A stretch of 14,463 bases of DNA. Source: JAKEGN01 sp964465665 (GTDB taxonomy: Bacteria; Pseudomonadota; Gammaproteobacteria; Steroidobacterales; Woeseiaceae). The notes below the pieces were generated by a model. The model was given only the letters and a program-made list of their open reading frames with translations, did not search any database and was not told the DNA's origin. This document shows, piece by piece, positions 7,208 through 14,463 of the stretch. How positions within the stretch are numbered: the first letter of the stretch is position 1; the number at the start of each line of letters is the position of its first letter. The translations under genes and the position numbers were made by a program. Location of the stretch: positions 1 to 14,463 of the forward strand of contig CAYXKM010000074.1 in the NCBI GenBank assembly GCA_964465665.1, in the 5' to 3' direction.

Positions 7208-8071
7208 TCAGACAGCCGGCTTCTGTCGCTGGTCGAACTTCGCCAGCAGGTCCGCGATCTGCTCCCGAAGCCGTCGCCGGTCGACGATCATGTCGATTGC
7301 GCCATGATCCAGCAGGAACTCGCTGCGCTGGAAGCCTTCCGGCAACGTCTGGCGAACCGTTTGCTCGATGACCCTCGGACCGGCAAACCCTATCAGGGCC
7401 TTGGGTTCGGCGATATTTACGTCCCCCAACATGGCCAGGCTCGCCGACACACCGCCTGTCGTCGGGTCGGTCATCACGGAAACATAAGGAATGCGGTTCC
7501 GGCCAAGTTCGGCGATCGCTGCCGCGGTCTTGGCCATTTGCAAAAGCGAAAACAGCGCTTCCTGCATGCGCGCACCGCCGCTGGCGGAAAATGCGATCAG
7601 GGGCACACGTCTTTCGACACACAGGCTTGCAGCACGGCAGAAACGCTCGCCGACTACGGACCCCATGGAGCCGCCCATGAATGCGAACTCGAAGGCACAG
7701 ACTATCACCGGATGGCCGAGCAACGTGCCGCTGGCAGCGACCAGTGCGTCCTTTTCGCCGGTCATTTTCTGTGCCTGCAACAGGCGATCGCGATAGCGCT
7801 TGCTGTCGCGAAACTTCAGCGGATCCTGTGGTTCGAGATTCGCGCCGATTTCGTCGATGGACTCTTCGTCGAGAAAATACGCGAGCCGCTGTCGTGCGCC
7901 GATGCGCATGTGATGATCGCACTTCGGACACACATACAGGTTGCGCTCGAGTTCGGTGCGATAGAGTTGGGCGTCACACTGAGGACACTTGATCCAGATT
8001 CCCTGCGGAACCGATCGAGTCCGATTCTCGGTCTTGATGCGCGAGGGCATCAGTTTTTCAAACCAGCTCAT
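7208..8071 (-). CDS. accD: Acetyl-CoA carboxylase carboxyltransferase subunit beta AccD
   Basis: AccD is the beta half of the carboxyltransferase that moves CO2 from carboxybiotin to acetyl-CoA to give malonyl-CoA for fatty acid synthesis; it works with AccA as an alpha2-beta2 complex. The 287-residue product has the N-terminal zinc ribbon with Cys29, Cys32, Cys48 and Cys51 (E. coli Cys27, 30, 46 and 49). A crotonase-fold domain follows, with [24 protein letters not shown] and the [12 protein letters not shown] loop that forms the oxyanion hole. ATG 8071 gives the family-typical [14 protein letters not shown] N-terminus. It begins only 9 bp after the truA stop, which suggests translational coupling. 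accA is not in the window. Confidence 0.98.
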   Translation of the reverse strand: MSWFEKLMPSRIKTENRTRSVPQGIWIKCPQCDAQLYRTELERNLYVCPKCDHHMRIGARQRLAYFLDEESIDEIGANLEPQDPLKFRDSKRYRDRLLQAQKMTGEKDALVAASGTLLGHPVIVCAFEFAFMGGSMGSVVGERFCRAASLCVERRVPLIAFSASGGARMQEALFSLLQMAKTAAAIAELGRNRIPYVSVMTDPTTGGVSASLAMLGDVNIAEPKALIGFAGPRVIEQTVRQTLPEGFQRSEFLLDHGAIDMIVDRRRLREQIADLLAKFDQRQKPAV

Positions 8072-8080
8072 AGGTTCACA

Positions 8081-8875
8081 TCATATACGAATATCGGGGA
8101 TGCGCCCCAGAGGCGGCTCGCACGAAGGCAATGCAAATTGCTGCGGATAGGACACGCGCACCAGCGTCAAACCGTGCGCCGGCGCGGCCATGTCGGCTGC
8201 GCATCGATCGCGCCCGGACAGCACTTCCCGGGCCCGCGACACCGGAGAATCGCCGTAGCCGATTGCAACCAGCAATCCGGTGATGTTCCGCACCATGTGT
8301 TGCAGGAATGCATTGGCCGTGACTGTCAGGCTTACCCACTCGCCCAGCCTGTCGATGTTGAATGCACGAATTTCACGCACCGGGCTTTTCGCCTGGCAGC
8401 CGGCGGCGCGAAATGCGGAAAAATCATGCTCGCCCAGCAGGCACTTTGCTGCATCCTGCATGCGCAGGACGTCCAGCGGCTGATGCACCCACCAGGCCCT
8501 GTGGCGGTAGAGCGCAGACCGGACATTGCGATTCAGAATGAGGTAACGATAACTACGGGATTGCGCTGAGAATCGCGCGTGAAAATCGTCCGGCACCTGC
8601 GCGACCCAGGTCGCATTGATGTCCGCCGGCAGATTGCTGTTGATCCCGAGGAGCCAGCCGCGCATCGAGCGCATCGCGGCCGAATCGAAGTGTGCGACCT
8701 GGCCTGACGCGTGAACACCGGCATCGGTACGGCCAGCGCAGACGGCTTCGACCGGGTGGTTGGCGACCGCAGTGATGGCATTTTCGACCGGTGATTGAAT
8801 ACCAATGCCGCTCATTTGCCGCTGCCAGCCGTTGTACGCTGTGCCGTCGTATTCGATGCCGAGGGCAAATCGCAT
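8081..8875 (-). CDS. truA: tRNA pseudouridine(38-40) synthase TruA
   Basis: TruA converts uridines 38, 39 and 40 in the anticodon stem-loop of many tRNAs to pseudouridine. The 264-residue product begins with the family motif EYDGTAYNGWQRQ (8-20) and has the catalytic block GRTDAGVHA (48-56), with Asp51 equivalent to E. coli Asp60. Later motifs include the SYRYLI strand, the HDFSAFRAAGCQAKSP stretch and FLQHMVRNITGLL, all typical of TruA. Length is normal. ATG 8875 is preceded by CCGGAA as a weak ribosome-binding site and lies 41 bp after fimV. In many gammaproteobacteria trpF, alone or with trpB and trpA, lies between truA and accD; here they are absent and the two genes are 9 bp apart. Confidence 0.98.
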   Translation of the reverse strand: MRFALGIEYDGTAYNGWQRQMSGIGIQSPVENAITAVANHPVEAVCAGRTDAGVHASGQVAHFDSAAMRSMRGWLLGINSNLPADINATWVAQVPDDFHARFSAQSRSYRYLILNRNVRSALYRHRAWWVHQPLDVLRMQDAAKCLLGEHDFSAFRAAGCQAKSPVREIRAFNIDRLGEWVSLTVTANAFLQHMVRNITGLLVAIGYGDSPVSRAREVLSGRDRCAADMAAPAHGLTLVRVSYPQQFALPSCEPPLGRIPDIRI

Positions 8876-8916
8876 GCGCGTTCCGGAAGGCGAAAGACGG
8901 TGACGCCTTTCAGAAA

Positions 8917-11900
8917 TCAGTCAGGCAGGGAATCCAGTAACTTCTGCGCCTGCTGACGTTGCCCCGCGTCGCCTTCATCGAGAACTTCCTCGAGTATGCT
9001 GCGGGCGCCGGCCGGGTCCCCCATGTCGACGTAAGCGCGTGCCAGGTCCAGCTTGGTGCCGACCTCGGTCATGGTGCGCGCATCGTGCAGATCGTCGGAA
9101 ATATCGTCGGGAGTCAACGCCTGGGTCGGCGAGAGGTCCTCATCGTCGTCCTGATCGCGCGAAGCTCCACGCCGTATTCGTGGTTGCTCGACGGTGCGCT
9201 CGTCGCGACGCCGCTTGACAGTGTCGCCCATGCCGCTAACCTTCAGCGCCGCCGTCAGATCGTCGAGATCCAGATCTACGTCGGTGCTGCCGGCACCCAA
9301 TCGCGGCATTTCACCGGTTTCGTCCATCAGGTTGCTGCCGCTGAAGACATTCTTCGGCAGCGCTTCGGTCTTGGCGAAATCGAAGTCGTCATCGGAGGAA
9401 CTAAGCAGCGTGGACTCCTCGTCGTCCATAGGAGCGAGCATGGTTCTCTCTTCGTCCGAAAGCGCGGACCCGAAATCGTTGCCTGTTGCAACAGCCATGT
9501 CATCGCTCAATACCTGGGTCATGCCCGTGGCATCGAGGAGGCTTCTGTCTACCTCGAGCCCGACGTCGGTATCGTCCTTGTCGTCGTCGTAAGCGGCATG
9601 CCGGCCCGTATCGGATATCTCGGGGTTCTTGCCGGTCGATGCCGTGTCGTCGAAATCATCCAGCGAGAGGTTCCGCCCGGTCGCATCGAGATCGTTGTCG
9701 AATTGCAGTGTGCGGCTTTCAGAGGTGTCGTCGAGATCCGAGAGGTCGATGACATCATCGGCATCCGCCGACATGCCCACTTCGCCGAGCCCTGCGAGAT
9801 CCAGATCGAGATCGTCGAGATTGATCTCGGCCGTGGGCTCCTTCCTGTCATCGTCGTCGTCCAGGCTTGCCAGCGCGGTCGCTTCGCTGTCCGCGAGCGA
9901 CGGCAGCTCGCCAGTGGCCTCCAGCGTCGCAAACTGCTGCTCGATAGTCGGCGTTTCGACGGTGCGGCCAGACCTGGTGAGCTCGATGGTCTGGCTCTCG
10001 ATGGCAGAGCTGGTGCGTTTCGCCCCGGGCATCTCGCGCGTAACGGATGCCGACGTGTCTTCGTCATCGAACGTGAAGTCGATGCCACCTGTGCGTTCGC
10101 CGAGGGCTGGCATGCCTCTGCTGTCGGCACCGAGATCGATGACATCGCTGGCCATGCCGTCCGGGCCACCGGCAAAATCCATGTCGAGCTCGCTGGCTTC
10201 GTCCATCGCGCCATCGAACGACAGGTCGACAGCGCGAGTCGCGGCCGCGGCGCTGACACCGGAGAACATCTCGTGATCCCCGGCAATCTGTTGTCCCATG
10301 ATGACGATTTTGCCCCAGTCGGCATTGTCGCCGCCGGCCACCGCTTTCATGCGCGCGGCCGCGTCGATGAACGCATCCCGGTTGCCCCAGACGTAATAGA
10401 TTTCGCAGAGTTTGGCCAGCAAATCCTGACGCTCCGGTTCGTGCGTGAGCGCGCCATTGATGAGGTCGGCTGCCTGGTCGTACAGGCCGTAGGCCATGTG
10501 AAAATCGGCTTCGGCCACCGGATCGGACTGATCCAGGTTGATAGCGGTCTCGCTGCTGAAGGTATCCTCGAGCGACTCGACCGCGCCGCTGCCGGAGAGT
10601 TCGTCGTCGTCCGCGATGGCTGGCGTACGGCGCGCAGCCGCGCGCCCTTCGTCGCGATTGGCGCCCCGGCCCTGTTCGACGACAACAATGGCGGTGTCGT
10701 CCTCGCGGGCCAGCGCGCGCAATCTTTCTGTCGATGCTACCGATTCGCTGTCCGCGTCATCCGTATCCAGCGCGTTCCATACGCCGGTCGAGTCGTCCGA
10801 ACTGCGGCCGGCGGCGCGGCGGGCAAACCAGACAAGAATCGCCAGCACCACGATAAGGGCAGCACCGATTGCGCCCCAGATTCCGGTGACCGCCGAAAGG
10901 ATCTTGTCCAGCAGTCCCGGTTCGTCCTGCAGCCGCCTGACGACCCTCGGTACTTCCGGAGCAGCCGCTTCGGTGTCGGCAGGCTCTTCCTCATCCACGA
11001 CATCTTCGGCAACGGGCTCCTCGTCGGCGCCGAAAATCTCGTCGTCCGCCACGACATCGTCGGCACCCTCGTCGACAGATTCGTCATCTGCATCGACAAC
11101 CTCGGGTTCTTCGCCTCGCAGTCGTGCCAGTTCGGCGCGCAATGCGGCGAGCTCGTTGTCCTCGATTTCGATCAGCGCATCCTGATCGGCAAGTATGCCC
11201 TCGATTTCACGGATACGATCCTCGGTCGGATCGCCGGTCGAGACTTCATCGGCATCGACCGGCTCATCGATGTCCGTGGTCGGCACCTGACTGGTCTCGT
11301 CGTAAGCGGTCTGCTCGTCGTCCGGCGGTACCAGCGTCAGGCTCGGCTGCGTCGACGGCATCCCGGCCGATCCGCTCCAGGAATCGTGCTGTCGCGCTAC
11401 CTCGGTCTGGGCATCGGCGCGACTGATGCGGAATATGTCGTCGGCGCTCGGAATTCGGAGGCTGGCGCCAGCCGACAAGACATTGATATTGCCGGCAAAG
11501 GCTTCGGGATTCGCTTCGAAAATCGCGAGCATCGTCTGGTTCATCGTCAGCCGGCTGTCGGGCCGGACGCGCTGCGCAATGCCCCACAACGTGTCACCGC
11601 GCTGTACCAGGATTTCGCCACCCGGCGTGGCATCGAAGGAACGAATCTCTGCCTCGGTTCCGGCCTCCGGTTCCGCGACGCTCCTCACTGGCGGAGTGCT
11701 GCGCGGCGCGACCGCCGGCTGTGTAGACTCCGGTTCGGTTTGCGGTTCAGGTTGCGGCTCTCGCGGAGCCGGTCGTTCTATCTGCCCGCTGTCCGCCTGC
11801 GCCGATCGCGTCGGCGCCGTTACCGCCTGCGGGGCCTGTGCCACCGGCGGCGGCGCGAACGTCGGCGGATCGAGCAGCACGGTGTATTCGCGAAGCAAGC

Positions 11901-12255
11901 GGCCGCGGGACCAGCTTGCTTCGACGAGAAAAGTGACGAAGGGCTCGCGGATCGGATCGACGGACGTGACCCGGATGATATTGCCGTCGGCCCGCCCGGA
12001 TTTGGAGATCTCGAACTGCAGGCGGGTGAGGAACAGCGGGCGGTCTATGCCGTAGCGATCGAAAGTCTCGGCCGATGCAAGCTGCACCTTGATGTTGTTC
12101 AGTTCCTCGGGCGTGGCGGACAGGAGCTCGATTTCGGCACGCAGCGGTTCATTCAGAGCCGAACTCAATCGTATATCGCCAAGACCAAGCGCCCAGATGT
12201 CACTGGCAACGAGAAGCGCCGGTAACAGCCATATACGATTCAGCCTTCGAGACAT
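8917..12255 (-). CDS. fimV: FimV/HubP-type polar scaffold protein with LysM domain
   Basis: FimV (HubP in Vibrio) is a large inner-membrane protein that binds peptidoglycan and organises the cell pole; in Pseudomonas it is needed for type IV pilus assembly and twitching. The 1112-residue product has, in order: a signal peptide (1-22, ending IWA before LGLGD); the FimV N-terminal domain (about 23-130, starting with the hallmark GLGDIRLSSALNEPLRAEI); a Pro/Gln/Glu-rich linker; a LysM domain (about 213-268, RGDTLWGIA); a short coiled coil (about 346-380); an acidic stretch; one membrane helix (about 459-477) followed by Arg residues; a TPR-like region (about 576-664); a long Asp-rich cytoplasmic region (about 680-1050); and the conserved FimV C-terminal TPR-type domain (about 1058-1112). 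ATG 12255 was chosen because it opens the signal peptide and has GGAG 9 bp upstream; an in-frame ATG at 12297 would add 14 residues before it. The gene has its own candidate promoter. Confidence 0.95.
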   Translation of the reverse strand: MSRRLNRIWLLPALLVASDIWALGLGDIRLSSALNEPLRAEIELLSATPEELNNIKVQLASAETFDRYGIDRPLFLTRLQFEISKSGRADGNIIRVTSVDPIREPFVTFLVEASWSRGRLLREYTVLLDPPTFAPPPVAQAPQAVTAPTRSAQADSGQIERPAPREPQPEPQTEPESTQPAVAPRSTPPVRSVAEPEAGTEAEIRSFDATPGGEILVQRGDTLWGIAQRVRPDSRLTMNQTMLAIFEANPEAFAGNINVLSAGASLRIPSADDIFRISRADAQTEVARQHDSWSGSAGMPSTQPSLTLVPPDDEQTAYDETSQVPTTDIDEPVDADEVSTGDPTEDRIREIEGILADQDALIEIEDNELAALRAELARLRGEEPEVVDADDESVDEGADDVVADDEIFGADEEPVAEDVVDEEEPADTEAAAPEVPRVVRRLQDEPGLLDKILSAVTGIWGAIGAALIVVLAILVWFARRAAGRSSDDSTGVWNALDTDDADSESVASTERLRALAREDDTAIVVVEQGRGANRDEGRAAARRTPAIADDDELSGSGAVESLEDTFSSETAINLDQSDPVAEADFHMAYGLYDQAADLINGALTHEPERQDLLAKLCEIYYVWGNRDAFIDAAARMKAVAGGDNADWGKIVIMGQQIAGDHEMFSGVSAAAATRAVDLSFDGAMDEASELDMDFAGGPDGMASDVIDLGADSRGMPALGERTGGIDFTFDDEDTSASVTREMPGAKRTSSAIESQTIELTRSGRTVETPTIEQQFATLEATGELPSLADSEATALASLDDDDDRKEPTAEINLDDLDLDLAGLGEVGMSADADDVIDLSDLDDTSESRTLQFDNDLDATGRNLSLDDFDDTASTGKNPEISDTGRHAAYDDDKDDTDVGLEVDRSLLDATGMTQVLSDDMAVATGNDFGSALSDEERTMLAPMDDEESTLLSSSDDDFDFAKTEALPKNVFSGSNLMDETGEMPRLGAGSTDVDLDLDDLTAALKVSGMGDTVKRRRDERTVEQPRIRRGASRDQDDDEDLSPTQALTPDDISDDLHDARTMTEVGTKLDLARAYVDMGDPAGARSILEEVLDEGDAGQRQQAQKLLDSLPD

Positions 12256-12349
12256 AGTGTTTTTCTCCAGCACCCCAAATTTCCCGGTTGACAGCAACGT
12301 CCCGGAACTCGAATCTCGATCCGCAATCGCCCGGCAGGTTTGCGGGTGA

Positions 12350-12378
12350 ACTATAGCTTATAAATACTTTTTGGCCAA
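12350..12378 (-). promoter_or_regulatory. Candidate sigma70-type promoter for fimV
   Basis: On the minus strand TTGGCC (12378-12373) and TATAGT (12355-12350) are spaced by exactly 17 bp, matching the sigma70 consensus in four of six and five of six positions. The spacer is A/T-rich, unlike its surroundings. The -35 lies inside the last codons of asd and the -10 just after its stop. The leader to the fimV ATG would be about 88 nt. The match rests on sequence alone. Confidence 0.45.
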
Positions 12379-13380
12379 TATTTCAGCTATTTGGACGCTA
12401 TTTAGTGCCGCGCCTTTACGAATATTGTCCGACACCACCCAGAGGTTGATACCCAGCGGATGACTGATGTCTTCGCGCACGCGGCCGACATAAACCGGGT
12501 CGGTGCCGGCACTGTCGGTAACCGCGGTCGGGTATTTGCCGGTTTCGGTGCCGTCGATGAGCTTGACGCCGGGCGCATTTCGCAGCAGATCGCAGACTTC
12601 TGTGGCGGTGATTTTTCGCTCGGTTTCGATGTGCACGGCTTCCGAATGACCGTAGAAGACGGGAATGCGCACGGCAGTGGGATTGACCGCAATGGTCGGG
12701 TTGCCGAGTATCTTGCGTGTTTCCCAAACCATTTTCATTTCTTCCTTCGTATATCGATTCTCGAGGAAGACATCGATATGGGGTACGACATTGAAAGCAA
12801 TCTGTTTGGCCGGTCCTTTCAGATCCAGCGACCGGCCGTTCAGTAACGCCGCGGTCTGCCGCGCAAGCTCCAGGACCGCGCTTCGACCGGCGCCGGACAC
12901 CGCCTGGTACGTGGCAACATTGATCCGCCTGATGCCGGCAACGTCGTAAATGGGCTTCAATGCAACGACCATCTGAATGGTCGAACAATTCGGGTTCGCG
13001 ATGATACCGGCGTTGCCGTAGTCGGCGATTTTTTCCGGGTTGACTTCGGGTACCACAAGGGGAATTTCGTCCTGGTAACGAAATCGCGACGTGTTGTCGA
13101 TGACAACACAGCCTGCGGCCGCGGCTTTGGGTGCGTACAACTCCGATACCGATGCGCCGGCAGAGAACAGGGCAATGGCAGCATTCGAAAAATCGAAGTC
13201 CGCGAGATTCTGCACTTTGAGTGACTTCTTGCCAAACGCGACGTTTTTTCCGACGGAGCGCTCGCTCGCCAGGGCATACACCTTGCCGACCGGAAACTTG
13301 CGCTCCGCGAGTATCACCAGCATGGCTTCGCCAACAGCTCCGGTTGCGCCGACCACTGCAACGTCAAAAACCTTCGACAT
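12358..13380 (-). CDS. asd: Aspartate-semialdehyde dehydrogenase Asd
   Basis: Asd reduces beta-aspartyl phosphate to aspartate semialdehyde with NADPH, the branch point to lysine, diaminopimelate, threonine and methionine. The 340-residue product has the Rossmann motif GATGAVG (11-17), the active-site NPNCSTIQ (129-136, nucleophile Cys132), the YQAVSGAG loop with Gln159, and YGHSEAVH with His245 as the likely acid-base residue. ATG 13380 (MSKVFDVAVVG) matches the family N-terminus. An in-frame TTG at 13407 would add nine residues and has no ribosome-binding site, so I reject it. A GAGG lies 14 bp upstream of the chosen ATG, further than ideal. The 60-bp gap from aroC suggests possible co-transcription. 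The type is that next to fimV and truA in Pseudomonas-like genomes. Confidence 0.97.
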   Translation of the reverse strand: MSKVFDVAVVGATGAVGEAMLVILAERKFPVGKVYALASERSVGKNVAFGKKSLKVQNLADFDFSNAAIALFSAGASVSELYAPKAAAAGCVVIDNTSRFRYQDEIPLVVPEVNPEKIADYGNAGIIANPNCSTIQMVVALKPIYDVAGIRRINVATYQAVSGAGRSAVLELARQTAALLNGRSLDLKGPAKQIAFNVVPHIDVFLENRYTKEEMKMVWETRKILGNPTIAVNPTAVRIPVFYGHSEAVHIETERKITATEVCDLLRNAPGVKLIDGTETGKYPTAVTDSAGTDPVYVGRVREDISHPLGINLWVVSDNIRKGAALNSVQIAEILAKKYL

Positions 13381-13440
13381 GTCTTCGCTTAAAACCTCTG
13401 TTGGCAAATGTAAGAGCTGACGGCCGGGTCGGATCGAAGA

Positions 13441-14463
13441 TCAGGGCGACGATATATCCGGCGTTGCCGAGCGTACGTCGGCATTCTGCGCCCGATGCCG
13501 CAGGTAATGATCCATCAAAACCAGTGCCACCATGGCTTCGGCAATCGGCGTCGCACGCAGCCCGACACAGGGATCGTGCCGGCCCGTGGTAACGATCTGC
13601 GATTCTGCGCCCTTGCTGTCAATGGTTTTCCCGGGAACAGCGATGCTCGATGTCGGCTTCAGCGCAATACTCGCGAGTATGTCCTGGCCTGTCGATATTC
13701 CGCCCAGAGTGCCGCCGGCATCGTTCTTGACAAATCCGCCGGGGGTCATCTCATCGCGATGCTCGCTGCCGCGCTGGGTGACGGCGGAAAATCCGGCACC
13801 AAGCTCGACACCCTTGACCGCGTTGATGCTCATGAGTGCGTGCGCGAGATCGGCCTCGAGTTTGTCGAATACCGGTTCGCCGAGGCCCGGCGGAACCCCA
13901 CTGGCGAGGATGCTGATTTTTGCGCCGATCGAATCGCCCTGGTCGCGCAGCGCGTCCATGTACGATTCGAGCTCCTGGACCCGCTCCGGGTCGGCGCAGA
14001 AAAAAGGATTCTGATCGACAAAGGCCAGTTCTTTCGCTTCGAGCACGATCGGTCCGAGCTGCGCGAGAAATCCCCGGATGTGAATTCCCAGTCGTTCCCG
14101 CAGGTACTTGCGCGCGATCGCCCCGGCGGCAACGCGCATTGTCGTTTCACGGGCAGATGACCGTCCGCCGCCACGGTAATCGCGAATGCCGTATTTCTGC
14201 TGGTAACTGTAGTCGGCATGGCCCGGCCGGAACTTGTCCTTGATGTCGCCGTAATCGTGCGAGCGTTGATCGGTATTCTCGATCAGGAGGCCGATCGGCG
14301 TGCCGGTTGTCCTGCCTTCGAAGACGCCCGAGAGTATTCGCACCTGGTCAGCTTCATTGCGTTGCGTGGTGTGGCGCGACCGGCCGGGACGACGGCGTTC
14401 GAGATCCTGCTGTATGTCGGACTCGGCCAGCTCGAGTCCCGGCGGGCAGCCATCGACCACGCA
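13441..14463 (-). CDS. aroC: Chorismate synthase AroC (5' end cut by the window)
   Basis: AroC converts 5-enolpyruvylshikimate-3-phosphate to chorismate with reduced FMN, the last step of the shikimate pathway. The reading frame runs off the window edge. The first codon present is TGC (14463-14461), and by comparison with E. coli AroC about 24 N-terminal residues, including the GESHG signature, lie outside. The 340 residues present include [36 protein letters not shown], the signature [27 protein letters not shown], the GGISTGQ segment and RHDPC near the C-terminus. A full-length protein of about 364 residues would match the family (361 in E. coli). A GTG at 14460 is in frame but is an internal valine codon, not a start. 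Confidence 0.97.
   Translation of the reverse strand, partial: CVVDGCPPGLELAESDIQQDLERRRPGRSRHTTQRNEADQVRILSGVFEGRTTGTPIGLLIENTDQRSHDYGDIKDKFRPGHADYSYQQKYGIRDYRGGGRSSARETTMRVAAGAIARKYLRERLGIHIRGFLAQLGPIVLEAKELAFVDQNPFFCADPERVQELESYMDALRDQGDSIGAKISILASGVPPGLGEPVFDKLEADLAHALMSINAVKGVELGAGFSAVTQRGSEHRDEMTPGGFVKNDAGGTLGGISTGQDILASIALKPTSSIAVPGKTIDSKGAESQIVTTGRHDPCVGLRATPIAEAMVALVLMDHYLRHRAQNADVRSATPDISSP

Noticed and set aside
7178..8569. A 463-codon plus-strand frame spanning the accD and truA regions
   Set aside because: It crosses two well-supported minus-strand genes and has no recognisable domain; this is stop-poor antisense sequence.
8959..12225. A 1088-codon open frame on the plus strand, antisense to almost all of fimV
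   Set aside because: It mirrors the fimV frame. Asp/Glu-rich, G+C-rich codons on one strand rarely create stops on the other. The translation shows no recognisable domain, whereas the minus strand gives a complete FimV with all its domains.
13381..13407. TTG start adding nine residues to Asd
   Set aside because: There is no ribosome-binding site upstream, and the family N-terminus matches the ATG at 13380.

Overview
This window looks like core chromosome of a fairly G+C-rich gammaproteobacterium. The main evidence is gene order. On the minus strand, reading from high to low coordinates, it holds aroC (cut by the window edge), asd, fimV, truA, accD, folC, a dedD-like SPOR gene, cvpA and purF. 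The truA-accD-folC-dedD-cvpA-purF block is the one known from E. coli, and the asd-fimV-truA neighbourhood is the one known from Pseudomonas and relatives. I cannot place the organism below class. fimV, the dedD-type SPOR protein and a lipid A enzyme (lpxH) fit a Gram-negative cell.

Layout. Positions 48-124 hold a tRNA-Pro(UGG) gene on the minus strand, with a strong sigma70-type promoter at 184-212. Divergent from it is a short plus-strand unit: an exported cyclophilin-type peptidyl-prolyl isomerase (320-895), followed 40 bp later by lpxH (936-1658). The minus-strand block begins at 1726. Its last gene is a 402-residue Hanks-type Ser/Thr kinase with a degenerate receiver domain at its N-terminus (1726-2934). 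Upstream of that lie purF, cvpA, dedD, folC, accD, truA, fimV, asd and aroC. Most gaps in the minus block are 9 to 66 bp. The exceptions are dedD-cvpA (103 bp) and asd-fimV (102 bp). A candidate promoter for fimV overlaps the end of asd. No gene-free stretch exceeds 300 bases; the longest is 125-319 (195 bp), which holds the tRNA promoter.

How the genes fit together. The block mixes housekeeping steps: chorismate synthesis (aroC), aspartate-family amino acids and diaminopimelate (asd), tRNA pseudouridylation (truA), fatty acid initiation (accD), folate polyglutamylation (folC), septal peptidoglycan binding (dedD), and the first step of purine synthesis with its cvpA partner (purF). FimV is a large cell-pole organiser. 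On the other strand, lpxH makes lipid X for lipid A.

I found no mobile element, CRISPR array, phage gene or defence system, and nothing I would call a new multi-gene system. The least ordinary element is the receiver-kinase fusion. Its receiver lacks the usual phospho-acceptor geometry and its kinase lacks a glycine-rich loop, yet the catalytic core residues are intact. Smaller curiosities are a recurring Thr-Gly motif in the acidic cytoplasmic half of FimV, the missing trpF/trpB/trpA between truA and accD, and an exported isomerase in the slot often held by cytoplasmic PpiB.
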